From Rhabditoides inermis (lineage: Eukaryota; Nematoda; Chromadorea; Rhabditida; Rhabditidae), in the NCBI GenBank assembly GCA_963966185.1, contig CAWZYM010000390.1:124001-188000 (forward strand): 64,000 nt of DNA, written 5' to 3'. The notes under the pieces were generated by a model. The model saw only the letters and a list, made by a program, of their open reading frames with translations. It was not told where the DNA came from and did no database searches. The translations under genes were made by a program, and so were the position numbers. Of the stretch, positions 1 to 13,846 are shown piece after piece. Position 1 is the stretch's first letter, and every line of letters starts with the position of its first letter.

Positions 1-23
1 AGAGAGAGAGAGAGAGAGAGAGA
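1..23. repeat. (GA)n microsatellite at the window edge
   Basis: This is a pure AG/GA dinucleotide run cut by the left edge of the window, so its full length is unknown. It is the first of roughly fifteen GA/CT tracts in this window. Confidence 0.95.
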
Positions 24-182
24 GGAGTGATTGCGAGCGGGTGGCTGATTGCTAATTGAGCAGTCTTTCTTCGTTTATTTCAAAGGGCAGAGGTCGCAGT
101 TTGACTTCACTTGTGGGGAGAAAGCGGATGATGTGTAGTACATGGTACATACATAGCAATTGTTTCGATTAGCAGTCGCGTC

Positions 183-219
<37 letters not shown>

Positions 220-855
220 ATGGATGGTCGAACGAACGCATACACGCATGAGTATTGAGAGAGAATGGAGATGACTTATTCAGAGAAGAGCGAGTTGCAT
301 AGTGCACATCCTGTGATATCTGCCTCTCGCTGCCCCGCGCACTCCGTCTTTGCCGCGCTCTCTAGCGCCTCTCACTCTAATCCTAATCTCACCCCTCACA
401 ATCCCCCCGCACATAAAACATATCCAGAGTGGGGAGAAGCGACAAATTGCGGGCAGCCGGGAGATAGATGGAGAGTTCACGCCCCATTTCAGTAATCAAA
501 AAGGCAGTGTGTGTGTGCGTGGGGCTTATGGATGGATGTGTTGGATAGAGGGGAGGCGGCAGTTCTCACCTTGCCTCTCCCTCCCTGGGGACCACGCGCC
601 GCCACTCGAGCGAATCCATTACAACAGCCATGCCCACAACTGCTTATTCCATTTGTACCCAGCCTCGAAACGGGGAGGCGGGCGTGAAACGAACGAGTAA
701 GAGAACGATTCAATTCAACGGAATACATCTTTGGAGAATCTTATTGAGTTTTAGATTACATCATAACATTACGAGTCAACTTGACAAGACGTAGATAGGG
801 TTTTAAAAACAATGAATGTTGGTTGAGGTGAAGTGAGATGATGATTGTATTGCAG
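24..855. other. No supportable gene; (CT)n tract at 184-213
   Basis: Only short overlapping frames with no recognisable protein are present. A pure CT microsatellite lies at about 184-213. The Ly6-type gene that begins to be visible at 856 needs an upstream exon with a signal peptide ending in phase 1. I could not find a convincing one here, so it may lie upstream of the window. Confidence 0.6.
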
Positions 856-2830
856 CGCTCCGCCTACCGTGCTACTCGTGTATGTCTCCATACCTCGAGG
901 ATCACTACCCATACATCCAACATCTCTACCGAAAGCCCATCTCATTCGATCAACACTGCGACCTCAACTAGTCAGTTCGCACGTTTCGTTTTGGGGTTTC
1001 GGAAGTAGAAACACGGAGTGCGTCAGAGTGATCCGTGGTGCTTTCCCTCTCCAACATCCCTCTACATTAGTGTCTTCTTCTTCGCTTCGAGGGCCCTCCA
1101 ATCATGCGCCGTCTGATTTGTTTACCGGCCTGTGTTTTTGCTTGTGTGGCGCGAGAATTCGCGAATTCGCGATCGCCATAAGCAGTCATTAGCCGTGGCG
1201 GGTGGATTAATGACGGAGGAGCATGCTTACGAAAAGCAGACAGGAGAGAAGAGGGAAGAGGAGCAGGAGGAGGAGTAAAGAAGAGGCTGAATGAGATGAA
1301 ACGAGCGTAGAGCAATAACATGATCAGGAGAAGAGAGCTATCAGAGAAGTGGGTAGATAAGGCAGGGGATCAGAAGAAGGACATTTCCTATTTCAGCCTC
1401 GACAAGTCGTACCTGTACACTCGAAACTGTTCCGATATGTGCATCACCCTCAAGATAAATGACATCGTCGGCGGTGAGTCTTCCTCTTTTATACTTACAT
1501 TACTCGAGTACATCGGCGTACAAGTCTTTTCATATAACTGCTACTCCGAGTGCACGTCTCCTTTTCCTTCTCGTCATACTTTTTTCTCTCTCCTATGCAC
1601 ACAGCTTGCTTGCATTACCGGGCGATATGCGCGTGTTATATATTGCATCATGGCGCGCGCCCTCAGGCAATTTCCCCCTCTCCCCGCTCTCTCCGATCCC
1701 CACACTCTCTCGCCCATATATCATACAATCAAATTGAGCAGTTGGCTGGATAGAGCGTGTCTATCCATCCACTCACACCTTCCCTCTCTCTCCCCTCTCT
1801 CCTCTTTTGCCTCCTTCCACTCTGTTTGTCACTCTCTCCTTCCTTATCCCTACTAGTCGTTGTTGTGGGATGGCCGATTGCAGGCGGACAGCAGTTCACT
1901 CACAGCAAATTGACGCAATTCCTCCGCCTGCTTCTTGCATTTCAATATATTCAATATTGGGTGCGGGGTGTCGACTGTGTGTTGACAACCACTCTCCTCC
2001 TTCTAGCAAGTTGTTGTGAGAGGTGAAAAGGGAGGTGGCAGGCGGGAGTGAGACGGGAGAGGGGAGAGAGGGGAGAGAGAGAGAGAGAAAAGGAAGGGTG
2101 GCCTTTCCCACTTTCACCCGAATTCCACGCTGCACACACACGCGGAGATTGTTTTCTCAACGCGACACTTCGTATTCCACGTCTCTGGGGATATGACAGA
2201 TATGTTTGTCTGAAATCCATATCCATTCATCCCTCCTGAATTCCATCCGTTGAAAGGTGATAAATACTTGGTCCGCTAAGCTGAAAGACGCCGAACGAAA
2301 AACGATATAAATAATATTTCTCCACCGAACTGAGGAAACACGCAAAAACACGTAGGGGCTACTGTGGAGGGGTGAGATATGAGCAGTCGTCAAGTGAGTA
2401 GAGGGCATTACCCAGAAAGAAGGAAGAAGTGGGCAGCCTTTTGATGCGCCGACCTCCCACGAAGCAAGAACTGCCCTCATTCCTCCTCCCCCACTCATTC
2501 CAGCTTTTTCCAGGAAGAAGACGGCACGGATTCGTGCGGGGGTGTCTCTCTGATCTTATCAGCTACAATCACTCGCTGGTTCGCGCACTAGGAGACGCCC
2601 CCGCCAGCTGTATAGGTGAGACTCCGCCCACTCTAGTCCCGCCCATTGAGACGGTTTCAGAAACGACTGCCCGCGATCTGTTTGTGCCGACTGCCTCTCG
2701 AGGGGAGCTGGAGCCGTCGCGGATTGCGTTGTGCGCGTGTCACGGCAACCTGTGCAACGCCACGCCCTTTCAAGCTCCGCCTCTCTTGCTGATGCTGCTA
2801 CTTCTGCTCATAGCCGCGCTCCGGTTGTAG
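856..2830 (+). CDS. ODR-2/HOT-like Ly6 domain protein, GPI-anchored (5' exon missing)
   Basis: This is a secreted, membrane-tethered three-finger (Ly6/uPAR-type) protein of the nematode ODR-2/HOT family, whose founding member acts in olfactory neurons. Three exons fit by sequence and phase: 856-970, 1397-1473 and 2514-2830. The first begins CYSCMSPYLEDHYPYIQHLY. The second carries RNCSDMCITLKIND, and the third carries the RGCLSDL core. The domain ends in CACHGNLCN, the CxxxxxCN signature that closes Ly6 folds. It is followed by a hydrophobic Leu-rich C-terminus typical of a GPI-attachment signal. Phases agree at both junctions (phase 2 at 970/1397, phase 1 at 1473/2514). A 45-nt stretch at 2615-2659 has GT...AG ends but is also open, so it may be an optional intron. 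The signal-peptide exon is not found. Which HOT paralogue this is cannot be said. Confidence 0.8.
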
Positions 2831-3044
2831 CAGCACTCTCTCCCACTCTCTCCCACTTTCTTCTTGTCATTTGCATGATCTCATCCACGGGTTGTCTCTT
2901 CTTCTCTTGTTTCCTATGGCCTAGGCCTCGGCTCCTTCTCTCCATCTCTCCACCCCCAATACCACCACTCGCCTCTCACCGTCTTTGACACTACCACTTT
3001 CTCTCAAATGCACAACATCAAGTCATAAAAGTATATTTGCATGA

Positions 3045-3050
3045 AATAAA
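3045..3050 (+). terminator. AATAAA polyadenylation signal of the Ly6-like gene
   Basis: A canonical AATAAA hexamer lies about 215 nt after the stop codon of the Ly6-like gene and 25 nt before the stop codon of the convergent VWA gene. The two 3' ends therefore nearly touch or overlap. Confidence 0.55.
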
Positions 3051-3074
3051 TAATATACAATATTTTGGGACCGC

Positions 3075-3167
3075 TTATAGTCGACACCGTGATCCGAGAA
3101 CTATCTGGCGAACGGTAGATGGGGTAGGGTCGATGAGTACCCTCTGAAAGAACACGTTCCTCTCTTC

Positions 3168-3216
<49 letters not shown>

Positions 3217-5430
3217 TTCCTGCCAACCTTGCTGTCTCCGGTGATGGTGGTGAGTTGTTGCTGATCGGGCGGCACTAGCCTGTCCCTCACAGCCACCGCC
3301 ACCACCTGCACCCCCGCCCTCCGGAGAGCTTCGGCAGCCGAGGCAGGGTCATCCTGCGAGTAGCCGTCCGAGAACACAACCACACTGCGCGGCACGCCCT
3401 TCCGAGCCTTCTCCAGCTGCGAGAGAGCGAACGAGAGCGCTTCGCCAGTGCGCGTTGTGCCTCCCACTAGATGCTCCCTGAAAAGAAGATGATACACGAT
3501 AGTATAGTGAGGTACTGACTTGTTTAGATCGAGCACGGTTCCCTCATGTGTTTTGTGCTTGCTGAGTGAGAAGAGCGTCTCCGTTCGGCCCGGACCGCTG
3601 TACCGCACTGCTCCTATCTGGGAGAAGATGTGTTGAAACGTAACTGACATCTTCAATTCACCCTGACAAGTCCCTCTCCAACCGGAAGTGTACGAGTGAT
3701 CTCCACGGCGAGACGAACGAATCTGAAGAGAAGAGTATATACTCTTCACATGTGTACATTCACAACCATAGTAAGTAGATGCTACTCACTTATCCGCAAA
3801 CTCCCTTGTGCCACCGGAGAAATCGAGGAGGAAAATGATATCGGCCTGGCAGCCTAAACATTAATTTCACAAAAGAAATGTCGAAACTGTTTCGTATACG
3901 ACAACGTACCTGGAGGCGGGGGAGTAGTAGGTCGATAGGTGGTGGTGAGGGAAGGGGCGCGTGTGACGGGGAACGAGAGAGCGCCGACAGAGGGACGGCG
4001 TGCCTCCTGCTACAGTGAAAGACAGTGATGACACGTGTATGCGACCCACTTTGGAATCTATCCTATTCCCTCCGCCAATCCTCGACACTCGAATGGGGAC
4101 AAATGTAGCGGCAGAGCGGGTAGTTGGAGGGCGGGTAGTACTGAAGAAAAGCATGAAACTCATGGAAATAACCACTATACACTCACATGACTTGATTGCC
4201 GTCGAGGAACACTATGCCAGTGGTGCCTCGCTTGAAAATGATGGTCGACCGCGGACCGGTAGCTCTCTTCAAGCAATATACTGCACCATTGGAATGACTG
4301 GGATGATCATACCGTCACTTTCCTCGGAGATCGAGTGGTGGACGGCGAGTGGTCGACACTACGGGCAGGGGCGACAAAGACCGTGGTAGTGGGTGGACGT
4401 CTCTCAGTGGTGGCAGTCGTAGGGGCTGTGGTGGTTGTGGTGGTTGGTGGCGTTGCGGACACGGTCGTGTGAATGGTGGCCGTTCCATCGACTGCAGTCA
4501 CAGGGACCAGAGTAGGGAACGCTCCCGCAGTCACTCGATTGCCTACACAAATAAATAATCATCAAATCATGCTATCTTACTTTGTTCTCCGAACGCAGCC
4601 GCATCGAAGGGCAGTTCTTCGTCGGTGTCCCTCCTCCTCCTCGCTCTCTCGAACACCCGCAGCCGCCGCCTCCCTCCCCGCCTCATAATTTCCTTCATCC
4701 TCTCCTCCGTCTTCATCTCCTTCTCATCGCACGCCCACAGCGTCTCCACTCCTCCCCTCTGATTGCCGAGCACGTCTCGGAGAGCCACACCCGCCCCGCG
4801 CACTCTCTTGTGACCCGGCCTGCAATGCCCGCATCACACATGACCACACTCGATCATCTCACATGAATCCGCCGTTCTCATCTGCCACTATCAACACATT
4901 GAGTCTCTCGTTCAGCTGCGCGATCCTCCTCCACTCACGCACTCTCCACGCGGCAGGAGGAGCAGACGAGAAGATCAACACCTGATACGGATTGTTCACG
5001 ATCAGACACGAGTATGTACTGCTTACGGTAAGCTCTCCCCTCCGATGTCGGAACATCTCATATGCGACAGCATCTAGCAGGTCGTCGGAGTGGACTGCTC
5101 TGCCCACACCCTCGACCAATGCATGGACCGACACTCGCGACTGCAATGGTGTGTTCGACTCGTCATCTAGTCCTCCCCACCTCCTCCCTCTTCACGTGTG
5201 CTCCTCTGCCGGCCGGTCGTGGCACCAGCACTCCCACCCTCGCCTCTTCTCCAATCCACGGCAGAAGAGAGTGCGCACGCCATTTACTACCCTCAACACC
5301 AACCAATAAACAGTAGCCAGTAAAAACCTTATATCCATACCTCATTTCCGTCGACTAGAAAGAGTACATCTCTGCACGCAAGAGTAGTTTGTAGAATCAA
5401 GAGGATACCAGCTATTGCGAATGGAAGCAT
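3075..5430 (-). CDS. Secreted von Willebrand factor A domain protein
   Basis: This is an extracellular VWA protein, probably a matrix or adhesion component. The first exon (5430-5341) encodes a signal peptide followed by CRDVLFLVDGNE, the start of a degenerate first VWA-like domain. That domain continues in the exon ending near 4866. A Thr/Pro-rich linker follows (4300-4530 and 3910-4140, runs such as TTTTTT and PTTPPPP). The C-terminal VWA domain is convincing. It starts at ADIIFLLDFSGGT (a DxSxG/T MIDAS motif) at about 3855-3790, continues with VGGTTRTGEALSFAL, then VVVFSDGYSQDD, and ends at 3075. The intron before the last exon (3143/3144) contains a 40-bp CT tract. Exons between 5330 and 5150 and around 4200 are uncertain. 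The family is clear, but the orthologue is not. Confidence 0.75.
3173..3213. repeat. (CT)n microsatellite in the last VWA intron
   Basis: An uninterrupted CT run of about 40 bp lies entirely within the final intron of the VWA gene. It reads as GA on the transcribed strand. Confidence 0.95.
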
Positions 5431-5835
5431 GCTTGTGACTAGTGCATATCTCGCCCGTCATCTTCACACACGCAACAAACACGATTTCCGCCCGTCGGTA
5501 GCGTGCAACAACAACCACAAGGATTAATTACATTCATTTATGTGGAAAGCAGCAAACACAGAGACACGGGAAGGGCAACCTCCAGCGGTCGCAAATCACA
5601 TACAGGGACGCGCGCGCCAATGGGAATATCCGGATAAAATATATTCGTAAATGATCATGATAAAACCGCGTTCATCTCTCTACACAGCCTTTCATACAAT
5701 CTGCACACTCGCTCTCTCTCTCCACGCTCTATGTAACAAGTGGGTGGTGAATCAAAGAACCTTGTAAATCAGTATAGATAAAAGAATGTGTTCAATAAAT
5801 AGGGGATGTGTACCGGGTGGGATGGGATGGGCTGT

Positions 5836-7697
<1,862 letters not shown>

Positions 7698-7726
7698 TGT
7701 GAAATGAGAGTTGAGGTTGCACGACC

Positions 7727-7736
7727 CTGAAATGAT
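7727..7736 (-). promoter_or_regulatory. Candidate trans-splice acceptor before rab-1
   Basis: On the minus strand, ATCATTTCAG ends at 7727, 29 nt upstream of the rab-1 ATG. No donor or upstream coding exon was found. In nematodes this arrangement usually marks spliced-leader addition. Confidence 0.5.
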
Positions 7737-8803
7737 GATATGAAGTGATAAGAATGGCAAAATAGAAGAACTAAATCAATAGTGATGCGTCAGCACAGGA
7801 ACGCATGAAAACTCGATGAATCAGAAAGTGGGAAACCGATAAATCGAACTGATTGGACGAACACGGCCAAAATTGCGAAAGTGGAGCAAACGTGACGTGA
7901 ATCGATTCAAAATATCGCACTACAAGAGCGTAGAGAATATAAAACACAAATGCACTAGTACGAAAATGAACAAACCAAGATAAGAGCAATAGTACATGCT
8001 GAACGTCACGAGTGCTCAACATTGATTCGAGATCACGAGGCTATCAGCTGATTCTAGAGTTACGAGGGCGGAGTGCACCTGCGCATATGGCAATAATCAA
8101 CAACCATGCATCGCATGATTCATCAAGACATCGAGGTCACAAGATGCGAGTGCGGTTGCCGCAAAAAAAAAACTGGTAACCGGTTCAATAAAGTGCATCA
8201 ACGAACGAAAAAGCGTTCGCGCGTACAGCTGTCAGCATCATCAATCAACGGATCACAATGATTGCATAAACGTATCAATTGGGTTGCGAGTGTACACGTC
8301 ACAGCTGCGGACCCGGCTGGACATAACAGATCGATTGCGGGCGCGAGAGAGAGAGGCACAACAGAGGCAGCAGTGTCACACCCAGCGGTCATCTGTGGTC
8401 TCTCGCGCCCGCGAGCGCACCCCAGACACACATTCCACGTAAATTGCTACCGTACACCACAATTGGTCCCGCAACGAAAGACATATGATTCGCAGAATAA
8501 TTCCTTAAAAAGCATATTCGCTCGGTTTGATTTCATATTTTTATTGTTAGTGAAACCAGAATGTTTAAATAGTGAATGAATATATACGCTAAAAACAAAT
8601 TCAGTCCTAATAAATACCCAACTAAAGAATTTGTCTAAACATTTAAATTACCGCCAAATTCAGACCGCTGTTGCGGACCGCGACGCTTTGTCATCGGAGC
8701 AAAGTAATTTTAAGCAGCTGATCAACAGCTGATTGATATTTTATTTTCGTTTTATGATGTTTCTCTTAGATATATTATTTTTACATTCACTTATTCAGCA
8801 GCA
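7737..8803. other. Intergenic region between divergent rab-1 and BTBD7-like genes
   Basis: This is about 1.07 kb of shared upstream DNA for two divergently transcribed genes and presumably holds both promoters. A short inverted repeat CGAACG/CGTTCG lies near 8202-8219. A TTATTCAG acceptor just before the downstream ATG (ending 8798) is a likely trans-splice site. No coding exon is supported. Confidence 0.6.
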
Positions 8804-11273
8804 ATGGGTGGTAGTAGCTCTGCGCTACGATTGCGGAGCCGATCAGCCTCAGATCTGGACAGATTACGTCCTACGTCGGAACAGCGACAGCCAAAAAAGC
8901 GTGGCAAGCTGTCCGCATTTGCACACAGCTCAACTAAACGATTATCAAAAATCACATTTAAGGTATGATCGATCACAAATCTTGCGTATGAACATATGAC
9001 ATCCAGAGGAAGGGCGGTAGTCGCGATCAGATGCGGACGTTCCGAGACCTTCTGTCAGCGTGGCCAGCTTCGGACATCGAGGCAATGTACAGGGAGCTGG
9101 AAACAGGCAGAGTACTGCGGTAAGTGGACAAAAATAAAAGTATTCAATTCAATAAAGATACTGTTCAGGCTGTTGTCGGAGCAGGCAGACGCGGCCCGTC
9201 CTCCCGTGCCATCCATTGGAGATCAGCTGATGGCTGCCACCAATGCAAGCGTGCGACTTGTATTCAACGTACGTGCATTATTTTTATTAAAACTTTTTAA
9301 AAACTAATTTGTTGCCTACTTATTGTGTTCAGGGCACCGAGTACCCAGTTCACGCTCGTCTTCTGTCTACGCGCTGCGATCGCTTCCGTGAGGTGAGTGT
9401 TTACATCATATACTCATATACTCCTTATTTCACACTTCATATCGAACATTTGTTTTTGAATCCGCTTTGTAGGTCGGCCGCGATTCTCTCGTCGACATCT
9501 CTTCGTCCCTCGATTCCCTTTCGCAGGTTGACATGCGACGATTCATTCACTTCCTCTACACAGACGAGTGGGACGGAGATGCACAGGTAGTCAATCACTT
9601 CATGCATCACACATTCCCTTCTGTCTAGACGTTGACCCGTCTGCGTGCTTTCTTCGACTGTCCTCGTCCTCTTCTGCTCGACTTGGAGAGCGCAGCGGAG
9701 TCGGCTGCTCGCTTCGGAGATGTCCAGCTTGTTCTCACTAATCACACCGCACTACAGAGAGAACACGGTATGTTCTTACCCTATTGTAGTTATGTAGCCT
9801 GTATGCTGCAGAGCCGACCCCATCGTCTTGCTCCACTCCGTCCGAGTTCTCTGTGCGAGTGGACAGCGACATTGTGGGTGCACGCTCGCCCCTCCTAGGT
9901 AGACTCATCGACAAGCTCCTCTCCTCCGACAGGTATGCCTCTCCACTCATCCTCTCTCACATGCTATGTTTGAGTGGCTGCGACCGTCTGGTGTTGGACG
10001 AGGCTCTCCTGCCGCGCGCCTTTCTCCCACTCATCATCCACTTTGTCTACACCGACCAGCTAGACTTTGGAAAGGTGGTGGACGGCTGCGCCTCGCTCTC
10101 GTCTCTGTCGGAGGCGCGAGCCATCGTGGCGGGTCGCAGGTGAGTGTCTGCCTTCCCCTCCCTCTCCACAGTCCCCATTGCAGCCCGCACTCTCCCCTCC
10201 ACCGCGCCATCCATCTCGTCCACATTGCCAGGTTCTTCGGACTCGACCGACTCGCGCATAGTGGGTGTCAGGAAGAGTGTGAGTGTGAGACGGGTGGTTT
10301 CAGTGTGCGAGGACGTGATCGTCTCCTCTCTGTGTGTCGACTCGTGTGTGTCTGTGTTGTGCTGGGCGCGGGACGGCGGCTCTGCGTACGTGGAGCGGCG
10401 GGCGGTGCAGTTCACGGCGCAGCACGTGTGCAAGGTGGCGGCCGGCCCGCACCTCTTCCACCTCTCCCTTGAAGCCCTCTGCCAGTGCCTAGAGTCGCCC
10501 TCCCTACAGGCCGCAGAGGTCGAGGTGTTAGAGGCTGTCATCCGATGGGGAGAACACGAGTTGCTGCGCCGCATGGAGACGAGGGAGCCCAACGTCGTTG
10601 CCGACACGTCCCACTCCATCTCGCGCCGCGGTGTGCGGAGGGCGGAGCTGTCGGGGGCGGAGCTTCGCGAGATACTCGCTCCTTTAATGGCAAGGGTTCG
10701 AGTGGACTACGTGCTGCCTCCCTTCCACGCTTCTCTCACGTCTGCCTACCAGCGTGGTCTCTTGGAGAGAGGCCCTCTGAAGGACCTCGTCGTGTGTTCG
10801 TCGACTGCCGAGATCAACCCCGACATACACTGGTTCGCGCCCGACGACAACGCAGAAGGAACCCGCTTCTACCCACCGTACTACGAGGCAAGTTGCCCCC
10901 CCCCCCTACTCCTCTCTTATCTCATATCCACCACTTGTAGGCGACTCGCAGCGAGCTGGGCAGCCACCTGTCGGGGGAGCGCGTGGGTCGCCCGCCGCCG
11001 TCCGGCCACTCGAGCCTCAGCCGACCCAGGTCCGCCCACACGATGCGGCCAGCCAGGGAGGGGGTCCGCGTCAGCTGCGCCATCCCACAACTAGTCGACG
11101 GAGGCATGGTGGAAGAGGTGGGAGAGGGAGGGAAGAAGGGAGGGACGAGTGTGGTTGTAGGTGAAGCAGCGCATCTATGCAGCCATCGAGGAAGAGGATC
11201 AGAAACACCTCATCAGGTTCTTCCCACGCAGCTATCACAGAAAGAAGGCCGTTGAGCTGGTGAGGAGAGAGAG

Positions 11274-11317
<44 letters not shown>

Positions 11318-11635
11318 ATTGTCTTGCAGATCGCCCTGCGTGTGATGAGATCGATGGACGTGTCTCCGGATGCGATGCAAGTGACTGGCGAATGGGACGC
11401 TGACTGGTCGCCGAGTGGAAGCAACGCCAGTGGTGCGCGCGGCCTTCTTTTCTCACTTCAACTATTCCTTGCAGGCACGCTGGACCCGTCGAGCCTGGAG
11501 CGTCGTCTGGCGTCTCCGTCCCCCCGCCTCACGCACCGCAGTCAGCCCCACCTCCACTGGCCGGACATCATGACCACCCTCGAGAGGAACAAGCAACACC
11601 CCATGAGCAACGACTTGGAGGAGTTTGTGGTCTGA
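8804..11635 (+). CDS. hpo-9: BTBD7-like double BTB domain protein
   Basis: This is the orthologue of vertebrate BTBD7 (C. elegans HPO-9), a BTB/POZ protein linked to epithelial remodelling. Exons are approximately 8804-8962, 9007-9119, 9169-9268, 9333-9392, 9473-9586, 9629-9767, 9812-10139, 10184-10260, 10304-10887, 10941-11117, 11161-11259, 11330-11429 and 11475-11635. The first BTB domain covers VRLVFNGTEYPVHARLL to MRRFIHFLYTDEWDG. The second covers DSDIVGARSPLLGRL to LIIHFVYTDQLDF. The BACK-like part includes VIRWGEHELLRRMETREPN and SISRRGVRRAELSGAELRE, close to human BTBD7. The N-terminus MGGSSS fits the N-myristoylation consensus, as in BTBD7. The C-terminus EEFVV resembles a PDZ ligand. 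The intron at 10888 appears to be GC-AG. The intron at 10261 is only 42-43 nt. Confidence 0.92.
11280..11316. repeat. (GA)n microsatellite in an hpo-9 intron
   Basis: A GA run of about 36 bp fills most of the intron at 11260-11329, between the donor and a TTGCAG acceptor. Confidence 0.95.
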
Positions 11636-11799
11636 GATTATATTCATTTTCTTTGGTGCTACGATTCCATTTCTTTTCTGTACAAATTTTTATGACGATG
11701 TGCAAATTGTGTGCGTGATATAGCACGGGTAGGGAGATTTTGTTTATACACAAACAGTAGTACAAATATAGTTCATTCGCATTTTATATACAGATAAAT

Positions 11800-13611
11800 C
11801 TATCGCTTTATGGTTTTGCGTCTCACCACTTTTGCTTTCCTCACTCCTCCTGCTTTCTTGGGTTTGGGTCTAGTTGGCTGGGGAGTCACTTCCACCCTCT
11901 CCTCTGTCCTCTTCTTGCCAACCTCTATCACACTCTTCTTATGCATCGTTGGCACGTATTCGTCGTCTATATCCGGTACTCTCATCTGCATTATGGGTGC
12001 AGTGATTGGGGGCGGGACGAGAAGGGGCGGAGCCTGTGGTTGGATGCGTGCAGATGACGGCATCTTGAGTTGCAGGCCATCCGCGGTCGCAACCAGTGTC
12101 ATAACATTAGACGAGTCGTAGATCACACCTGAAAGGATGTATCAATTAATTTACAAAATAAAATAAACCAAAATATACCAATTTAACAAAATAAAATATA
12201 CTATATAGACCCTACCATTGCTAGCTGCCATGTTTCCTATAAGCAGTGGTTGACGTGAGCGACAGCAGAAGATTTTCGTCGCTGAATCCCAGATGTCGTC
12301 GCACCAAGAGAAGATCTGCGAAATTCGTGCAATAGAAATATATGAGGGTTTTACTCACGACTATGGGACATAGTAGAGGGAAGAGGAAGCGCAGCCATGT
12401 GATGAGAGTGTCGGCGTCCTGTGGGATGTCCACTTGGGCGGAGGCGGCTGGAGGGGATCCGAGAGACGGCGACGGAGACAGCATCTCTACGCTGTTGCCG
12501 ATCTACATGAAAGTGTTCAAAATATCCCATATTCACTATTATTACCTCTACTGCGAAACAAAGTGACATATATGGGCCGGCGGTCAGAATGAAGAGACAA
12601 AAGAGGAATATCGTCTGAAACACCCATAACCCATACCGATCAAATATAAAAGTTAAACGGAAACTAACTAGTTTTCCCAGTTTCAAGTGATCATACAGTG
12701 CTCGGGTGGTCTTGATAAAATCCGAGTATTCATTTGTCTGCGACGGTAGTCGCAGCTCCTTTCGACCAGCGAGAATTTTTCCTGATAAAGCGCTGTTGTC
12801 ACTGGTTTGAATTCACTCCAAGCCCACCTGCGGATATGAGCACCACTGGCAACGACGAGATGACGAGAATCGCCTGCGAGATGGGCAGAGCTATCGGACC
12901 GCCACTAAACAACAATACTAATGATAGAAAGGAAAATGCTCACCTGTCGACCGCGCACAGGTATCTGAACGTGTATGGTTTGACTGGGATAGCGGATGTC
13001 AACGCTGGAATGGATAGACACAGCGAGACGGCGAGGGTGCCTGCGAGAAGTCCGGCGACGCGAGAACCTAGTACACAACATGTATAGTTGTTAGAAGTGA
13101 CCGTGGCTCACCTTCGAACATGGGCACCTCCCTCTTGAGCAGACCCACGGCGCGCTCGAAAGCGAGCATGGCGAGCGAGAAACACAGGTAGAACGAGGTG
13201 AACTGAAATATACGAACATGAATGAGGAACTACGCATATCACGGACCGCTTGTGCAGCGGCGTTGATGCGGCAGCCGGCGTCTCCGAGGGTCCACTCTCC
13301 ATTGGCGACATATATAAGGGAGGGGAGGACGACCAGAAGGAGGTCCACTATGCACACCAGACACACATGCGAGAGAAGGAACAGGGGCAGCACACGCAGA
13401 CGGGGGCTGCAACACACACACGCTCATTGTGTTTTAGTGGGCGCACTCACACTGACACGACGGTCCCGATGAGGAGCGCGTTGAGTGAGAAGGCGGCAGT
13501 GCACAGCAGGGCCAGCAGAATAGCCGACGATGTGCGAAGAGACGCCGACGCAGACGCCACCAACACCACCTCAGCCAGAGATGAGGACAACGGCGCGTAC
13601 TCCGTGGGCAT
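11800..13611 (-). CDS. Rhodopsin-like seven-transmembrane receptor, atypical motifs
   Basis: This looks like a class A GPCR of unknown ligand. Ten exons run from 13611 to 11800. TM1 is the segment SAILLALLCTAAFSLNALLI. TM2 follows as LFLLSHVCLVCIVDLLLVVL. A Cys in AGCRINAAAQ sits at the expected extracellular end of TM3, and a second in YLCAVDR lies in extracellular loop 2, so the conserved disulphide is possible. TM3 ends in FERAVGLL, where ER stands in for DRY. TM5 is LPISQAILVISSLPVVLI and TM6 is TIFLFCLFILTAGPYMSL. TM7 is WLRFLFPLLCPIVIFSW, with CPIVIF in place of NPxxY. The tail begins IFCCRSRQ (possible palmitoylation) and ends in a basic stretch KPKKAGGVRKAKVVRRK. Phases agree at all junctions checked. 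No subfamily was recognised. Confidence 0.8.
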
Positions 13612-13846
13612 CTTTATTGGAACACGGCGAAAACACTTTATGCAAATGTGTTCGTATGCGGTGGGGGCGCGTGCGGCCGCAGTGGTGTAGCCATGGAGAC
13701 TGCCGCCTCGATGCCACATCAACGCGCTTCCGTATTGCCCGGCCGCCACAGCGAAACCACATTTCCACATCAACATCAGTTTATTCAAATGAGAGAGTCG
13801 TCGTGTTGCAATTGTCTTGTGCATTGAGTAGTAGATCTGGTCGATT

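Noticed and set aside
5150..5330. A confident exon between the first and third VWA exons
   Set aside because: Several frames are open and two acceptors are possible; I could not choose one, so the interval is left uncertain within the gene.
10144..11094. A single 316-codon exon in the BTBD7-like gene
   Set aside because: Comparison with BTBD7 shows that introns at about 10140, 10261 and 10888 are needed; the frame reads through intron sequence at its start and end.
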